64,000 nucleotides of DNA from Lacipirellula limnantheis (GTDB taxonomy: Bacteria; Planctomycetota; Planctomycetia; Pirellulales; Lacipirellulaceae), in the NCBI RefSeq assembly GCF_007746075.1, contig NZ_CP036339.1:5795786-5859785 (forward strand), written 5' to 3'. Each line of letters starts with the position of its first letter. Positions within the stretch are counted from its first letter, which is position 1. The notes under the pieces are model-generated. The model was not told the DNA's origin. It made no database searches and was given only the letters and a program-made list of their open reading frames with translations. This document shows positions 42,521 to 52,902 of the stretch, in pieces. Both the position numbers and the translations under genes were made by a program.

Positions 42521-44935
42521 ATGCCGCACCGCTTTGAAAACCCCGTCGCCGCATTGGTTTTCGCGTTCGCCGCGGCCTTCGGCGCGGCGACTTGTTGGCC
42601 GGCAATGGTTTGCTGCGCGGCCGATACGACTGATGCTCCCGCCCCCACGGAGGCGGTCGACTTCGTCGCCGATGTGCAGCCCATCTTCATACGCGCCTGC
42701 TCCCGCTGCCACGGCCCCGAGAAGCAGCGGAGCGGCTATCGTCTTGACGTTCGCGACGGGGCCCTCCGCGGCGGCGAGCTTTACGCGCCCAACATAATCC
42801 CCGGCGACGCCTCCGCCAGTCGCCTCGTTGAGTTCATCTCCGCGGGCGGCGAGTTGGAAATGCCGCCCGAGGGGCCGCCGCTTTCTCCCGCGGAAATCGA
42901 GACGATCCGCGCCTGGATCGATCAAGGCGCCCAGTGGCCCGACGCGGTTGCCGGCCAGGCAGTCGATAAAGCCGAATGGTGGGCCTGGCAGCCGCTCGCC
43001 CGACCCGCGGCCCCGGAAGTTCGGCCGTCTGAGAGCGGACCCGCGCGCGTCGCCAATCCGATTGATCAGTTCGTCGTCGCGAAACTGCACGACAACGGCT
43101 TGGTCCAAGCGCCGCGCGCCGATCGTCGGGTCCTGATCCGCAGACTCTCGTTCGACCTGATCGGCTTGCCGCCGACGCCCGAGGAGATCGACGCCTTTGT
43201 TGCAGACGACGATCCGCTCGCGTATGAACGGCTGGTCGACCGACTGCTGGCGTCGCCGCGCTATGGCGAGCGCTGGGCAAGGCATTGGATGGACGCGGCT
43301 CATTTTGCCGAGACGCACGGACACGACCAGGACCGAATTCGCGAGCATGCGTGGCGCTACCGCGACTACCTGATTGAGTCGTTCAACGCCGACAAATCGT
43401 TCCGGCAGTTCATCCAAGAGCAAGTTGCCGGAGACGCGCTGTTTCCTGACGATCCGCAGGCGACCATCGCGCTGGGCTTTCTCGCCGCGGGCCCCTGGGA
43501 CGAGAGCTCGCTCCGCGACATTCAGGACGATACGGTCGACCGGCAAATCGCCCGCTATCTCGATCGGGACGACATGCTCTCGACCGTCATGAACAACGTC
43601 GTCAGCCTGACCGTACAGTGCGCCCGCTGCCACGATCATAAGTTCGACCCCATCTCTCAGCAGGAGTACTATCAGCTGCAGGCGGTGTTCGCCGGCGTTG
43701 ACCGCGCGAACCGTACGGTCGACGTCTCTACGGAGGTTGGGCGCAAGCGGCGCGAATTGCTCGCGCGGAAGCATGCCCTGGAGAATGGCACCGACGAGGA
43801 GCGATTGAGCGACTCAGAAGCGCATCGCCGCGAGGCTCTCGAGCAGACAACGTGCGAGTTGGCGGCATTGCCGGCGCCGCTGTTAACGTACGCCGCCGCC
43901 AGCCAGTTCGAGCCAGACGGCGGGTTGAAGCCGCCCCCCGGCCCGCGACCGATTCACTTGCTGCAGCGGGGCGAAATCGGAAAGCCGTTGCAGCTCGTTC
44001 CGCCTGGCGCACTCAGTTGCATCGCCGCGCTTCGTTCACAGTTTGACGTTCCTGAGGGAAGCGACGAGTCCGCGCGGCGCGCCGCCCTGGCGTTGTGGCT
44101 GACCGACGCGCGCAATCCGCTCACTTGGCGTTCGATCGTCAATCGAGTGTGGCATCACCACGTTGGGGCGGGGATCGTCACGACGCTCAACGACTTCGGC
44201 CACATGGGCGCCGCGCCGTCGCACCCAGAGCTACTGGATTGGCTCGCCGCCGAATTTCGGGACGGCAATCAATCGCTCAAGGACCTCCATCGCTTGATCG
44301 TGACCAGCGAAACGTACCGCCAGACTTCGCGGATCGCCGCCATCGATTCGACGGTCGCGACGCACGCAGCTTCTGCCGACGTCGGCAATCGGCTTCTCTG
44401 GCGGATGAATCGCACCCGACTTGACGCCGAGTGCGTCCACGACGCGATCCTTGCCTCGACCGGTCGACTCGACTTGCGCATGGGGGGCCCGTCCGATCGA
44501 CAGTTCGCGCTCACTCCAGGCCACCACGTGACTCCCATCATCGATTACCGAGATTTCGACGTGGACAGCGACGCCGCACGACGCCGCAGCGTTTATCGGT
44601 TCCTGTTCCGCACGCTTCCCGACCCGTTCCAAGATGCGCTCGATTGCCCGTCGGGCGATCAGATCACGCCTGTGCGAGGCAATTCAGTGACGGTGCAGCA
44701 GGCGCTGGCGCTGTGGAACAACGCCTTCGTCTTGCGGCAGGCGGAACTTCTGGCAATGCGCCTGGCGAACGAAGCCGGCACGACCGCTGAGCAGATCGAA
44801 CTCGCCGTCGAACTGACGCTGGGCCGTGCCGCCGCAGACGAACGCCGGAGCTTGACTGAGTACGCCGAAGAGCATGGCATGGCCAACGCATGTCGACTCC
44901 TACTGAACGCCAATGAGTTCGTCTTCGTCGACTGA
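42521..44935 (+). CDS. PSD1 domain protein (third copy)
   Basis: About 804 residues from the ATG at 42521 (MPHRFENPVAALVFAFAAAF), giving a signal peptide; the ATG at 42473 adds 16 residues. Planctomycete cytochrome motif CSRCH starts at residue 60, then DUF1549 (DLIGLPPTPEEIDAFV; CARCHDHKFDPI) and DUF1553 (NPLTWRSIVNRVWHHHVG ... LLLNANEFVFVD). A short Glu/Arg-rich linker (about 430-470) separates them. It is followed after 28 bases by its DUF1501 partner. Of the three PSD1 proteins this is the most compact. Confidence 0.92.
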   Translation: MPHRFENPVAALVFAFAAAFGAATCWPAMVCCAADTTDAPAPTEAVDFVADVQPIFIRACSRCHGPEKQRSGYRLDVRDGALRGGELYAPNIIPGDASASRLVEFISAGGELEMPPEGPPLSPAEIETIRAWIDQGAQWPDAVAGQAVDKAEWWAWQPLARPAAPEVRPSESGPARVANPIDQFVVAKLHDNGLVQAPRADRRVLIRRLSFDLIGLPPTPEEIDAFVADDDPLAYERLVDRLLASPRYGERWARHWMDAAHFAETHGHDQDRIREHAWRYRDYLIESFNADKSFRQFIQEQVAGDALFPDDPQATIALGFLAAGPWDESSLRDIQDDTVDRQIARYLDRDDMLSTVMNNVVSLTVQCARCHDHKFDPISQQEYYQLQAVFAGVDRANRTVDVSTEVGRKRRELLARKHALENGTDEERLSDSEAHRREALEQTTCELAALPAPLLTYAAASQFEPDGGLKPPPGPRPIHLLQRGEIGKPLQLVPPGALSCIAALRSQFDVPEGSDESARRAALALWLTDARNPLTWRSIVNRVWHHHVGAGIVTTLNDFGHMGAAPSHPELLDWLAAEFRDGNQSLKDLHRLIVTSETYRQTSRIAAIDSTVATHAASADVGNRLLWRMNRTRLDAECVHDAILASTGRLDLRMGGPSDRQFALTPGHHVTPIIDYRDFDVDSDAARRRSVYRFLFRTLPDPFQDALDCPSGDQITPVRGNSVTVQQALALWNNAFVLRQAELLAMRLANEAGTTAEQIELAVELTLGRAAADERRSLTEYAEEHGMANACRLLLNANEFVFVD

Positions 44936-44963
44936 ACGTGATTCAACTTGAAATGACGGTGTC

Positions 44964-46382
44964 ATGACCACTCGCCGCGAATTTCTACAGTCTCTCGGGG
45001 GCGGTTTCGGCGCGGTCGCCCTCGCCGATTTGCTGGCGCACGGGGATTCCGCGACGACGCCGACGACGTTAGGACTCTACGGCGGCCGGCACCATCCGGC
45101 GCGCGTACGACGCGTCATTCAACTGTTTATGAACGGCGGAGCAAGTCAGGTCGATCTCTTCGATCACAAGCCGCTGTTGCAGAAGTTGCACGGTCAGGCG
45201 TTCGATCCCGGCGCCGGCATCCGCGTTGAAGCCGCCACAAGCGCTCCCGGCAACGTGTTGAAGCCGCCCGTTCGATTGCGGCAGCGTGGGCAGTCGGGAC
45301 GCTGGGTGAGCGACCTGCTGCCACAACTGGCCAAGTGCGTCGACGATCTGGCGTTCTTCATGGCGATGCAGAGCCGCACCAACGTCCATGGCCCCGGCAG
45401 CTACCTGATGAACACGGGGTTTCTGCTGCCAGGGTTTCCTGCGTTGGGTTCGTGGGTGAGTTACGCATTAGGAACGCTTGCCGATAACTTGCCGACGTTC
45501 GTCGTGCTGCCCGACGCGCGCGGCCTGCCGTACAACCAGAAAGGGAACTTCAGCGCCGGTTTCCTGCCGGTGCAACACCAAGGGACGACGGTGAACATGG
45601 CGGCCGCCGAACCGATGGCCCATCTGGCTCCTCCGGCGAGCGCGACATTCGCCACTCCGCAAGCCGAGCGGGACGGCCTGGAACTACTGAAACAGTTGAA
45701 CCAGCGACACGTGGAATCGGTGGGCGGCGACGACAGACTCGAGGCGCGCATCGCCGCTTACGAATTGGCGGCGAAGATGCAATTGAGTGCGCCGGAAGTG
45801 TTTGACCTCAGCCGGGAATCGGCGGGGATGCATGCGCGCTATGGACTTGATCACGACGTCACGCGCGACTTCGGCCGACGGTGTCTGGTCGCTCGGCGGA
45901 TGATTGAGCGCGGCGTCCGCTTCGTGCAAGTATGGAGCGGCGCGGGCGGCCCGACGAACAACTGGGACAACCACGCCAACATCGAAACGGAACTGCCGCC
46001 GATGTGCGCCGCCACGGACCAGCCGGTCGCAGGGCTGCTCGTCGACCTTAAACAGCGCGGCTTGCTTGACGATACGCTCGTGCTATGGAACACCGAATTC
46101 GGGCGGATGCCCTTCTCGCAGGGGGGCGCTGGCCGCGACCACAATGGCGGCGTCTTCGCCGGCTGGATGTGCGGCGCCGGCGTGAAACCAGGCGTCGCCT
46201 ACGGCGAAAGCGATCCGTGGAGTTGGAAAGCGGCGAATGACGTGACGACGACCTACGACTTCCACGCGACGGTGTTGCACCTGCTGGGCATCGACCACGA
46301 ACGACTTACCGTTCGCAACAATGGCGCTAATCGCCGCCTGACCGACGTGCACGGGCGCGTGGTGCGCGAAGTGCTGGCGTGA
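44964..46382 (+). CDS. DUF1501 domain-containing protein (third copy)
   Basis: A 472-residue protein beginning MTTRREFLQSLGGGFGAVAL, a textbook twin-arginine signal. Family motifs include VIQLFMNGGASQVDLFDHKP, RRMIERGVRFVQVWSG, LWNTEFGRMPFSQGGAGRDH and a C-terminal HLLGIDHERLTVRNNG. Convergent with the MFS gene, with only 47 bases between the stops. Confidence 0.92.
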   Translation: MTTRREFLQSLGGGFGAVALADLLAHGDSATTPTTLGLYGGRHHPARVRRVIQLFMNGGASQVDLFDHKPLLQKLHGQAFDPGAGIRVEAATSAPGNVLKPPVRLRQRGQSGRWVSDLLPQLAKCVDDLAFFMAMQSRTNVHGPGSYLMNTGFLLPGFPALGSWVSYALGTLADNLPTFVVLPDARGLPYNQKGNFSAGFLPVQHQGTTVNMAAAEPMAHLAPPASATFATPQAERDGLELLKQLNQRHVESVGGDDRLEARIAAYELAAKMQLSAPEVFDLSRESAGMHARYGLDHDVTRDFGRRCLVARRMIERGVRFVQVWSGAGGPTNNWDNHANIETELPPMCAATDQPVAGLLVDLKQRGLLDDTLVLWNTEFGRMPFSQGGAGRDHNGGVFAGWMCGAGVKPGVAYGESDPWSWKAANDVTTTYDFHATVLHLLGIDHERLTVRNNGANRRLTDVHGRVVREVLA

Positions 46383-46429
46383 ACGACTGAACAACTTGGT
46401 TGGGGCGACTCGCTGGAAAGTCGAGCGAT

Positions 46430-48034
46430 TCAATCGGGCAGCGGTTTTCCCTTCGTTTCCGGCCCCAGCCAGATCAGGGCCACGCCGAACAAATAGATGC
46501 CGGCCAGCGCCGCCCCGGCGCGGGGAAAAGCCTCGACCTCGATGCGACTCGAATCAGCAATGCCCCGCGCGAAGTAGGCGATCAGCACGGCCGTTTGCAG
46601 GGAACCAACGGCGGACAAAACGCGGCCAAAGTTGTAGGCGAAGCCCTGGCTGGTGGCGCGGATGCTCGTCGGAAAAAGTTCTGGTAGATAGAGCGGAAAC
46701 CAACCGTAAAACGCGGCAGTGACGCCCCCGGCCACAAAGACCGAAGCGAGCAGTTTGGGACCGTAGGCATCGTTTGCCAAATACATGTAGACGAGCGACA
46801 GGAACGAGCCGATGCAGAGAATCACATAGGTCGGACGGCGACCAATCGCCCCGCCCGCCAGTGCGGCGAGTATCGTGCCGATGATTGCACCAAGTGACGA
46901 AGCGATTTGCGTGTACTCTTTGGCGTGATACGGACCGTCGGCGGCAGGAAGGAGGGACGCCAGCGAGATCGCCCACTTGGGAGCCCATTGGAACGAGCCC
47001 CACGTTCCCAGCAGCGGAATGCCGGCGAGGCAGGCGCCGAGCATCATCCGCTTCAAGTAGCGGCTGCGGTCGGCCGCAGTGAGGTGACCGGCGGCCGTAG
47101 CTCTGCCGAGATAGCGAAAGACGGGATACATATAGCCGAGCAGAGCCACCGCGAAACCAACGGCCGTGCCCAGCAATCGCGCGGCACGAAGCCAGGACAA
47201 TGCGGGCGAGTCGATCGAGTAGGAAGACGTCAATTGATCGAAGGCGGGCGACCAGAGCGCTACCATTGCCGAGGCGCCAATCGCTCCGACGACGACGCCC
47301 AACAGGTCCTGCGTCGCCCAATACGAGGTCTCCTGGTCGCTGTTGGCCGCTTCCCACTTTTGCGATTCGGGGACGAAGAGCCGAATGAAGAAGACCAACA
47401 GCGCCGGCAGCGCGCCGGCGATCATCAGCAAGCGCCAGCCGTCGCCGCGGAGCAGGGTTTCGACGGTAGTTTCGGGGATGCCAATCGCGCTGAGAAACTC
47501 GCCGAAGCCTTGGATGAAATTCACCAGGACGAGGCTGAGGAGGCCGACGGCGAGAAAGCCCACGTTGGCCGCCGCACCGATCAGTCCCGCGAGGAACGCG
47601 CGTGAACGATTAGGCCATATTTCGGTGACCAGCGCGACGCCGAGCGACCATTCTCCGCCCATGCCGAGCGAGGCGATGAAACGCAAGGCCGCGATATGCC
47701 ATGCTTGCGTCGCCAAGCCACAGAGCCCGGTGAAGATGGCGTAGGTGAGAATGCTGAGCGACATCGCACGGACGCGCCCGATGCGATCGCCGAGCCAGCC
47801 GAAAACGACCCCTCCCGTCGCGGCGCCGATGAGGAACGTGGCCATGATGACGCCGAACCATTGGTCCTTTGCCGTGGAGTTCGTCGCCAGTTCGTCGGTA
47901 AGCAGCTCCTTGAGGGCATTTGGTCCCACCAGCGGGAACATTCCAATCTCGAAGCCGTCGAACATCCAGCCAAGCAGCGCAGCCAGCAGGGCCATCCACT
48001 TGCCTTTTTCGCTGACCGTCGCACTAAGGCTCAT
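46430..48034 (-). CDS. MFS transporter
   Basis: A 534-residue protein with about 12 membrane helices. MFS signatures are present: GWMFDGFEIGMFPLVGP in helix 1, WLGDRIGRVRAMSLS between helices 2 and 3, and FGWFPLYLPELFPTSIRATS-like YGWFPLYLPELFPTSIRATS in the second half. A longer central loop carries an extra hydrophobic segment. The pattern recalls sugar or organic-acid/H+ symporters. As the last gene of the ten-gene minus-strand run it most likely imports a product of the upstream lyase/esterase system; the substrate cannot be stated. Confidence 0.88.
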   Translation of the reverse strand: MSLSATVSEKGKWMALLAALLGWMFDGFEIGMFPLVGPNALKELLTDELATNSTAKDQWFGVIMATFLIGAATGGVVFGWLGDRIGRVRAMSLSILTYAIFTGLCGLATQAWHIAALRFIASLGMGGEWSLGVALVTEIWPNRSRAFLAGLIGAAANVGFLAVGLLSLVLVNFIQGFGEFLSAIGIPETTVETLLRGDGWRLLMIAGALPALLVFFIRLFVPESQKWEAANSDQETSYWATQDLLGVVVGAIGASAMVALWSPAFDQLTSSYSIDSPALSWLRAARLLGTAVGFAVALLGYMYPVFRYLGRATAAGHLTAADRSRYLKRMMLGACLAGIPLLGTWGSFQWAPKWAISLASLLPAADGPYHAKEYTQIASSLGAIIGTILAALAGGAIGRRPTYVILCIGSFLSLVYMYLANDAYGPKLLASVFVAGGVTAAFYGWFPLYLPELFPTSIRATSQGFAYNFGRVLSAVGSLQTAVLIAYFARGIADSSRIEVEAFPRAGAALAGIYLFGVALIWLGPETKGKPLPD

Positions 48035-48055
48035 GGCATCTCCGTGTTTCTGTCG

Positions 48056-49444
48056 CTAGCTGAGTTCAGCGACGATGTCGTACATGGCGTCGAGGTATTC
48101 GAGGGCATCTTCAAGTTCCATCGTCAACGGCGGCGCGACGCGAATGACGCAGCCCGCCAACGGACCCAGGAGGTGAATTGCGCGACCCTGCCGGTCGCCC
48201 AGGTAACAACGTTTGACAACTTCCGCAGCGATTTCCTCGGCGGATCTGTCTCCCAGCGGCGCGCAATGGACGCCCCACACCGTGCCTTCGCCGCGCACGG
48301 CCCGAATTGCGTCTAACTGAGCAAGCCGCAGCAATCCCGACTCGATAACCAAGGACAACTGCAGGGCATGGTCCATGACGCCGCCGGCTTCGAACTCGTC
48401 AAGCGTTGCCAGAACAGCCGCGCACCCTAGCGGATGGGCGCTCCAGGTGTCGCTTGCTTCGCCGTAACGAAGTGCTTCAAGGACGTCGCGACGTCCGGCG
48501 ACGGCGTCAACCGGCATGCCGTTGGCCATCCCCTTGCCCAGGACGACAAGATCGGGTTCGATGCCGTAGGTCGTGTACGCGTACATGGACCCCGTTCGGC
48601 CAAAGTTCGACTGCACCTCGTCGAGAACAAACAGGATATCGTGCTGCCTGCAAAAGCGTTGCAGCATCTGCAAATACTCGACTTGCGGATGATAGGAACC
48701 GCCCCCTCCCAGATAAGGTTCGGTGACGAGCGCGCAGATGCGCTGACCATGCCTTGCGTAAATCGACGACAGATCCTCTCGATACGGGGTCAAGTCAATT
48801 GGTTCGCGGCGGCGATGAACCGAGAAGCATTCTTCCAGCGGAAAGGCGATGAATTGCACGCGGGGGTCGCGATCGTCATCGGCTTCCGTTCCAGTGACGG
48901 CCCCGGCTAGACCTTTCTTTCCATGAAACCCATGGCGCGTCGCGAGGATCATGTCGGCGCCTGGGCGGTGGGCGAGGGCCGCTTTGAGCCCCTTATGCAC
49001 GGCCTCGCTGCCGCTGGCCGCCCACAGAATCTGCTCGAGCCGACCGCCGCCGGCCTGTGAGCGGAGATTGGCAATCAGTCGACGCGACGCTTCGGCTTCA
49101 ACCTCCGTGAGCGCGTTGTACGCCGTGAGCGGCGTTGCCGTCAGGTAACGGTCGTTGGCAGGCTCAAAGCTCAATCCCATGTAGCGATTGACGCGACTCC
49201 ACCAACGGCTCGGATGATGGCCAAGGTTCGCCACCAGCACGCCGGAAGTGAAGTCGGCTAGTTTCCGTCCCTCGGGCGTGTAGTGAAATGAGCCCGAGCT
49301 CCTGGCGATGACGGCTCCGCTCGGCGTGTACGTGCGTTGCGAACGAGGCTCAAGTGATTCCAAGGCGCGGCGCTGCACGTCGCTGCGAGGTTCCGTCGGG
49401 TCGACGATGAATCGATGCTGGGCGTGCGGCGTGACAGTGGCCAA
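48056..49444 (-). CDS. Class III (fold type I) PLP-dependent aminotransferase
   Basis: A 462-residue cytosolic enzyme. Class III features: WAASGSEAVHKGLKAAL, the ILFVLDEVQSNFGRTGSMYA motif with the PLP-binding Asp, and VVLGKGMANGMPVDAV with the Schiff-base Lys. The family transaminates omega-amino acids, GABA, ornithine or amino sugars; the specificity is not readable. It lies 53 bases downstream of the heparinase-like gene and 21 bases upstream of the MFS gene, suggesting a nitrogen-containing substrate or intermediate in this pathway. Confidence 0.9.
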   Translation of the reverse strand: MATVTPHAQHRFIVDPTEPRSDVQRRALESLEPRSQRTYTPSGAVIARSSGSFHYTPEGRKLADFTSGVLVANLGHHPSRWWSRVNRYMGLSFEPANDRYLTATPLTAYNALTEVEAEASRRLIANLRSQAGGGRLEQILWAASGSEAVHKGLKAALAHRPGADMILATRHGFHGKKGLAGAVTGTEADDDRDPRVQFIAFPLEECFSVHRRREPIDLTPYREDLSSIYARHGQRICALVTEPYLGGGGSYHPQVEYLQMLQRFCRQHDILFVLDEVQSNFGRTGSMYAYTTYGIEPDLVVLGKGMANGMPVDAVAGRRDVLEALRYGEASDTWSAHPLGCAAVLATLDEFEAGGVMDHALQLSLVIESGLLRLAQLDAIRAVRGEGTVWGVHCAPLGDRSAEEIAAEVVKRCYLGDRQGRAIHLLGPLAGCVIRVAPPLTMELEDALEYLDAMYDIVAELS

Positions 49445-49497
49445 AATGCTACTTCCTGCGCAATTGTGGAGGAGAGGCGTCGACGCTCGAACTGGCG

Positions 49498-51270
49498 CTA
49501 TGGCCGGCGAATGAACAGCTTGACCACGCCATCGATCGGCTTAACTTCAACCGTTTGATATTCGTGGGGACACGGGTCGGCAAACTTCATCCCCCCAAAG
49601 TGGACGGGGGACTCAACGTAGCCATGGACGTCGACTTGTGCAATCTCGCCGACTTCGACTTGAAGCCGCACGCCATCCGGCCAGACAAAGGAATTGGCTT
49701 CTTGCCTCGGCTGGTCCATTTGCCACCAGCGAACGGGATTGGACGTGTGACGCTCGACCTTCAGGACGCCGGGGCGATGGAGCTCAACCCATTGCTCGCT
49801 CACGTCTTGGGCCTTTGGCCCCACGCAACGAATGGCAGCGCGGCGACCGTCGTCGCTGACGAGTAGCTCTTCAACCGGTTCCGGCGGCTTGTTGACGTCG
49901 CTGGCTGACGTCAGGTCGACGAACGTTGCGCGCCCGCCGGCATGGACGACGAGGCTTCCCTTGAGCATCGCCACCGCAATCGCACCGGGTTCGAATGACT
50001 CGCGGAGATAGGCTTCGTTGACGGCTGGTTCGGGAAATAGGAACGCTCGCGGCAGGTCGGGTTCGACCTCAGCGGGGATGTCCGGGTCGTACCAGAGGAA
50101 TGCGTAGGGCCCGTATCCGAACAACAACTCTTCCTTGCGCGTCGGCGTGACGAACCGCGTTCGTTGCACTGTGCCGAGCGTCTCGTCCCAAGCGGCCAGG
50201 TATTGGTAGATCGGCCGCCGTTGTTCTCGGGCCAAAAAGACAAGCACGGGAGACCAGTAATTGAGTTGTCCGTAGTTCGGACCAAACAGCACCGAACGAT
50301 TCGGCTCATTGGCGTCGAAACGGGCGGGATGTGGGCCAGCTACTGCAGCGAGGGCCATTTGTCCCGGCAGCGAACGTGGAAACTCTGCAAACAAGTCTCG
50401 ACCAGTCACCCGACGCAGCGCATCCATGAACTGAATGCGATACATCAGCGTCGAAGCCCAGAAGTTCGACGATTGATCATTCGTTCCACTGGGCGTGAGC
50501 GCTTCGGTTAAGAGGTAACCGGTGTGCTTTTCCGTGGCCATCTGCAGCCACGCGTCAGCTTCCGGGACATCTCCTAACAACGCTAGCGCAGCGACGCCCA
50601 ACGGCGCTGCGTCGACGCTGCCATGATGCTTGTTGTATCCCGCTCCCGCGACGCTCGGATCTTGGAAGAATTGAAAGTACGCACGCAAGACGGGGACGAT
50701 GGAATCGCGAACTTGCGCTCGCTCTGATTCGGATAGGCGATCGTACAAGAGGTCGTAACCAACGGCGATGCTTTTGACGACTCGAAGCACCGCGTAGGCC
50801 TTCCCGGCGTCGGGCGGATTCTCAGACTCATGTCGCCAGACGTCGGCGGCCGCGAGCAGCTGAGATTTTGCCGCGGCAAAGTACGGATCGTCGTCCTCAA
50901 AATGGAGGGCGCTGGCAAACGCAAGCGTCTCGACGATGGCGGCGTCGTGCATCGCCGCGTAGAAGCGATCGTAGAGATTCTCGTACTGCGGATCTTCGGC
51001 GAGGGTCGGTATCCACTCGGTTCGCGGGGGTTGCTCGCGGCACCAATCGGCGGACGCCAGCAAGTTCTGCCAAATCGCGCCGCCCCCAGCTGCCTGGCGC
51101 CTGTGCGCAACGGCGGCGGCGTCATCCGACGAGAAGTACAATCGCGGATGCTCGAAGCGCCCGTCAGTCGCGGGGGGCGCCTCAGCGCCCATTGATGCGG
51201 CGGAGAGTGTGGCGAAAGTCCAGGCAACGCTGCAAGCGACGACGACGATAAGCACGCGATGTCGGATCAT
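49498..51270 (-). CDS. Heparinase II/III-like secreted polysaccharide lyase
   Basis: A 590-residue protein with a signal peptide (VLIVVVACSVAWTFATLS). The N-terminal part opens HPRLYFSSDDAAAVAHRR and is alpha-helical (alpha/alpha toroid-like: AKSQLLAAADVWRHES, DLLYDRLSESERAQVRD, GYNKHHGSVDAAPLG), followed by a beta-rich C-terminal half (SLVVHAGGRATFVDL ... HFGGMKFADP). This layout fits heparinase II/III and alginate-lyase-like families. Catalytic residues cannot be assigned with certainty; the His pair in NKHHGS is a candidate. It likely cleaves an acidic polysaccharide in the periplasm or outside. Confidence 0.7.
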   Translation of the reverse strand: MIRHRVLIVVVACSVAWTFATLSAASMGAEAPPATDGRFEHPRLYFSSDDAAAVAHRRQAAGGGAIWQNLLASADWCREQPPRTEWIPTLAEDPQYENLYDRFYAAMHDAAIVETLAFASALHFEDDDPYFAAAKSQLLAAADVWRHESENPPDAGKAYAVLRVVKSIAVGYDLLYDRLSESERAQVRDSIVPVLRAYFQFFQDPSVAGAGYNKHHGSVDAAPLGVAALALLGDVPEADAWLQMATEKHTGYLLTEALTPSGTNDQSSNFWASTLMYRIQFMDALRRVTGRDLFAEFPRSLPGQMALAAVAGPHPARFDANEPNRSVLFGPNYGQLNYWSPVLVFLAREQRRPIYQYLAAWDETLGTVQRTRFVTPTRKEELLFGYGPYAFLWYDPDIPAEVEPDLPRAFLFPEPAVNEAYLRESFEPGAIAVAMLKGSLVVHAGGRATFVDLTSASDVNKPPEPVEELLVSDDGRRAAIRCVGPKAQDVSEQWVELHRPGVLKVERHTSNPVRWWQMDQPRQEANSFVWPDGVRLQVEVGEIAQVDVHGYVESPVHFGGMKFADPCPHEYQTVEVKPIDGVVKLFIRRP

Positions 51271-51290
51271 GGATCAATGCGCCGCCGGGT

Positions 51291-51737
51291 TTAGAGACTG
51301 AAGTTAACGTCGGGATTCGAGCCGGGAGCGATCTCCGTCGTCAGCGTGCTCGCCTCGTTGAATTCAGGGGGAATATACGGCACGACTTCTTCGATGACCT
51401 CGACTTGCTCGCTGAGATTCTTGCCGGCGAGGTCGAGGCGCTTCTTTCCCGTTCGCTTATAGCCATGAACTTCGACGCGATTGGTCCCGATCACCGGTCC
51501 ACGTTCCGAGAACTCGTACCGCCCGTTGACGATCTTGCCCTGCGCATAGAACTTACTCCAGGCCTTGTCGGTAGGCTGGAAAATGATGTCGCCTTGCTCG
51601 ATTGGATTGCCCTGAAACGTCACCAATCCGGAGACGGTCGCCCGAGCGGGCTGGGCGTCGCCGCAGCCGACGAATGCCGTGAAGAGCGCGCAGAGAGCCA
51701 TCGCTGCACAGGCGTGAAGAAAACGGTCGGGCATCAT
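51291..51737 (-). CDS. Small lipoprotein with carboxypeptidase-regulatory-like domain
   Basis: A 148-residue protein with the signal MPDRFLHACAAMALCALFTA and lipobox FVGC. The body starts ATVSGLVTFQGNPIEQGDI, the usual opening of the planctomycete transthyretin/carboxypeptidase-regulatory-like lipoproteins, and ends in a beta strand NPDVNFSL. These commonly follow DUF1559 genes, as here (27-base gap). Probably surface-located; function unknown. Confidence 0.85.
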   Translation of the reverse strand: MMPDRFLHACAAMALCALFTAFVGCGDAQPARATVSGLVTFQGNPIEQGDIIFQPTDKAWSKFYAQGKIVNGRYEFSERGPVIGTNRVEVHGYKRTGKKRLDLAGKNLSEQVEVIEEVVPYIPPEFNEASTLTTEIAPGSNPDVNFSL

Positions 51738-51764
51738 GCGCTCCGCGAAGCCTGGGAATGTTGC

Positions 51765-52823
51765 TTAGAATTCGCCGATGGAATTCTCGTCGCTGATGCG
51801 AACGAGATATTCAACCGTGTACTCGTCAATCTCATCGCGAATAAATCTCGCTGAGCCGTCGCACATCGCTACTTGAACGCCTCCCGCGTGACGACTGCTG
51901 AAGCCGTAGGGATGACCGTTGATCATCGGCGCCTTCAGGGCGTTCTCGAACCGAGTGGCCGCTACGGCCAGCCCAGCGTAACAGGCTTGTTGATTGCTGC
52001 TTGGCGCAGGCAAGGTGGCCCAGAAGGCCTGCGAGAAAAACGTCGTCCCCGTACCCGGATCGACGATGTCGCCAAAGATGCGTTCGCCGATGAGGAACGT
52101 ATTGGAGGTGCCATCAGTGATTTGCCGAATCGGCGTATCGCTATTGCGATACATCACGCCATTCTGACGAGTTAGTTGCGCCAGCGGCGCCAGCAACGGC
52201 AACTGGCGACATGCTCCCACGACGTCGATATTGGTACCGTCGGACTTGTCTGGCAGTTGGCCAAAGTAGCACACGAGACAGGTCGTCCCGCTGCCGACGT
52301 AATTAGAGACGGCCAGGGAGGGAATCGCGGGCGTGAATCCTCCGTTGGCGGCGATGGAACTGGAGTTGGCCTCGATCTGGTCGCTCGGGCAGCGATAGCC
52401 CGGGAGTTCGGTGGAAATTAGATCAATGTTGTCGACAGCGCCGCCGGGCGTCCCCGCCGTCGACTGCTTGTTGAAATCGAGTTGCGAGTGGAGCGCAGCC
52501 TGTTCGACGTACGGCAGGATCACGGCGCCCCAGAGGAAATTTGATTTACGCTCTGCGCGCACGGGATTGTAGTCTTCCAGCCAACCGGGAGCGAAATGAT
52601 TCTTGGCGGAGTGGTAGTTCTGGAATCCAAGTCCCATCTGGCGCAAATTGTTGGAACACTGCGATCGCCGCGCTGCCTCGCGCGCCGCTTGGACGGCGGG
52701 CAACAGCAGGCCGACCAAGACTCCGATGATGGCAATGACGACAAGAAGTTCGACCAGCGTGAAGCCGGTACGGGTCGGCGTCCAGGCTCGCCGTCGATGC
52801 CGGCAATAGGTGGCAAAACGCAT
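51765..52823 (-). CDS. DUF1559 domain protein with prepilin-type leader (second copy)
   Basis: About 352 residues. The start at 52823 (MRFATYCRHRRR) follows GGAA at good spacing; ATGs at 52829 and 52862 are alternatives. The leader RTGFTLVELLVVIAIIG is the prepilin cleavage site, followed by AVQAAREAARRSQCSNNLRQ. The C-terminal SRHAGGVQVAMCDGSARF carries the H-x9-DG motif intact, unlike the copy at 12499. Located inside the glycan operon between the PVC heme protein and the small lipoprotein. Confidence 0.92.
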   Translation of the reverse strand: MRFATYCRHRRRAWTPTRTGFTLVELLVVIAIIGVLVGLLLPAVQAAREAARRSQCSNNLRQMGLGFQNYHSAKNHFAPGWLEDYNPVRAERKSNFLWGAVILPYVEQAALHSQLDFNKQSTAGTPGGAVDNIDLISTELPGYRCPSDQIEANSSSIAANGGFTPAIPSLAVSNYVGSGTTCLVCYFGQLPDKSDGTNIDVVGACRQLPLLAPLAQLTRQNGVMYRNSDTPIRQITDGTSNTFLIGERIFGDIVDPGTGTTFFSQAFWATLPAPSSNQQACYAGLAVAATRFENALKAPMINGHPYGFSSRHAGGVQVAMCDGSARFIRDEIDEYTVEYLVRISDENSIGEF

Positions 52824-52902
52824 CCTCATTTCCTTCCTACGCTTATCAGGCCGCTGCCGCAATTGGGATCAATCGAGCGGCGCCGCGCGCCGCCACGCAA
52901 AA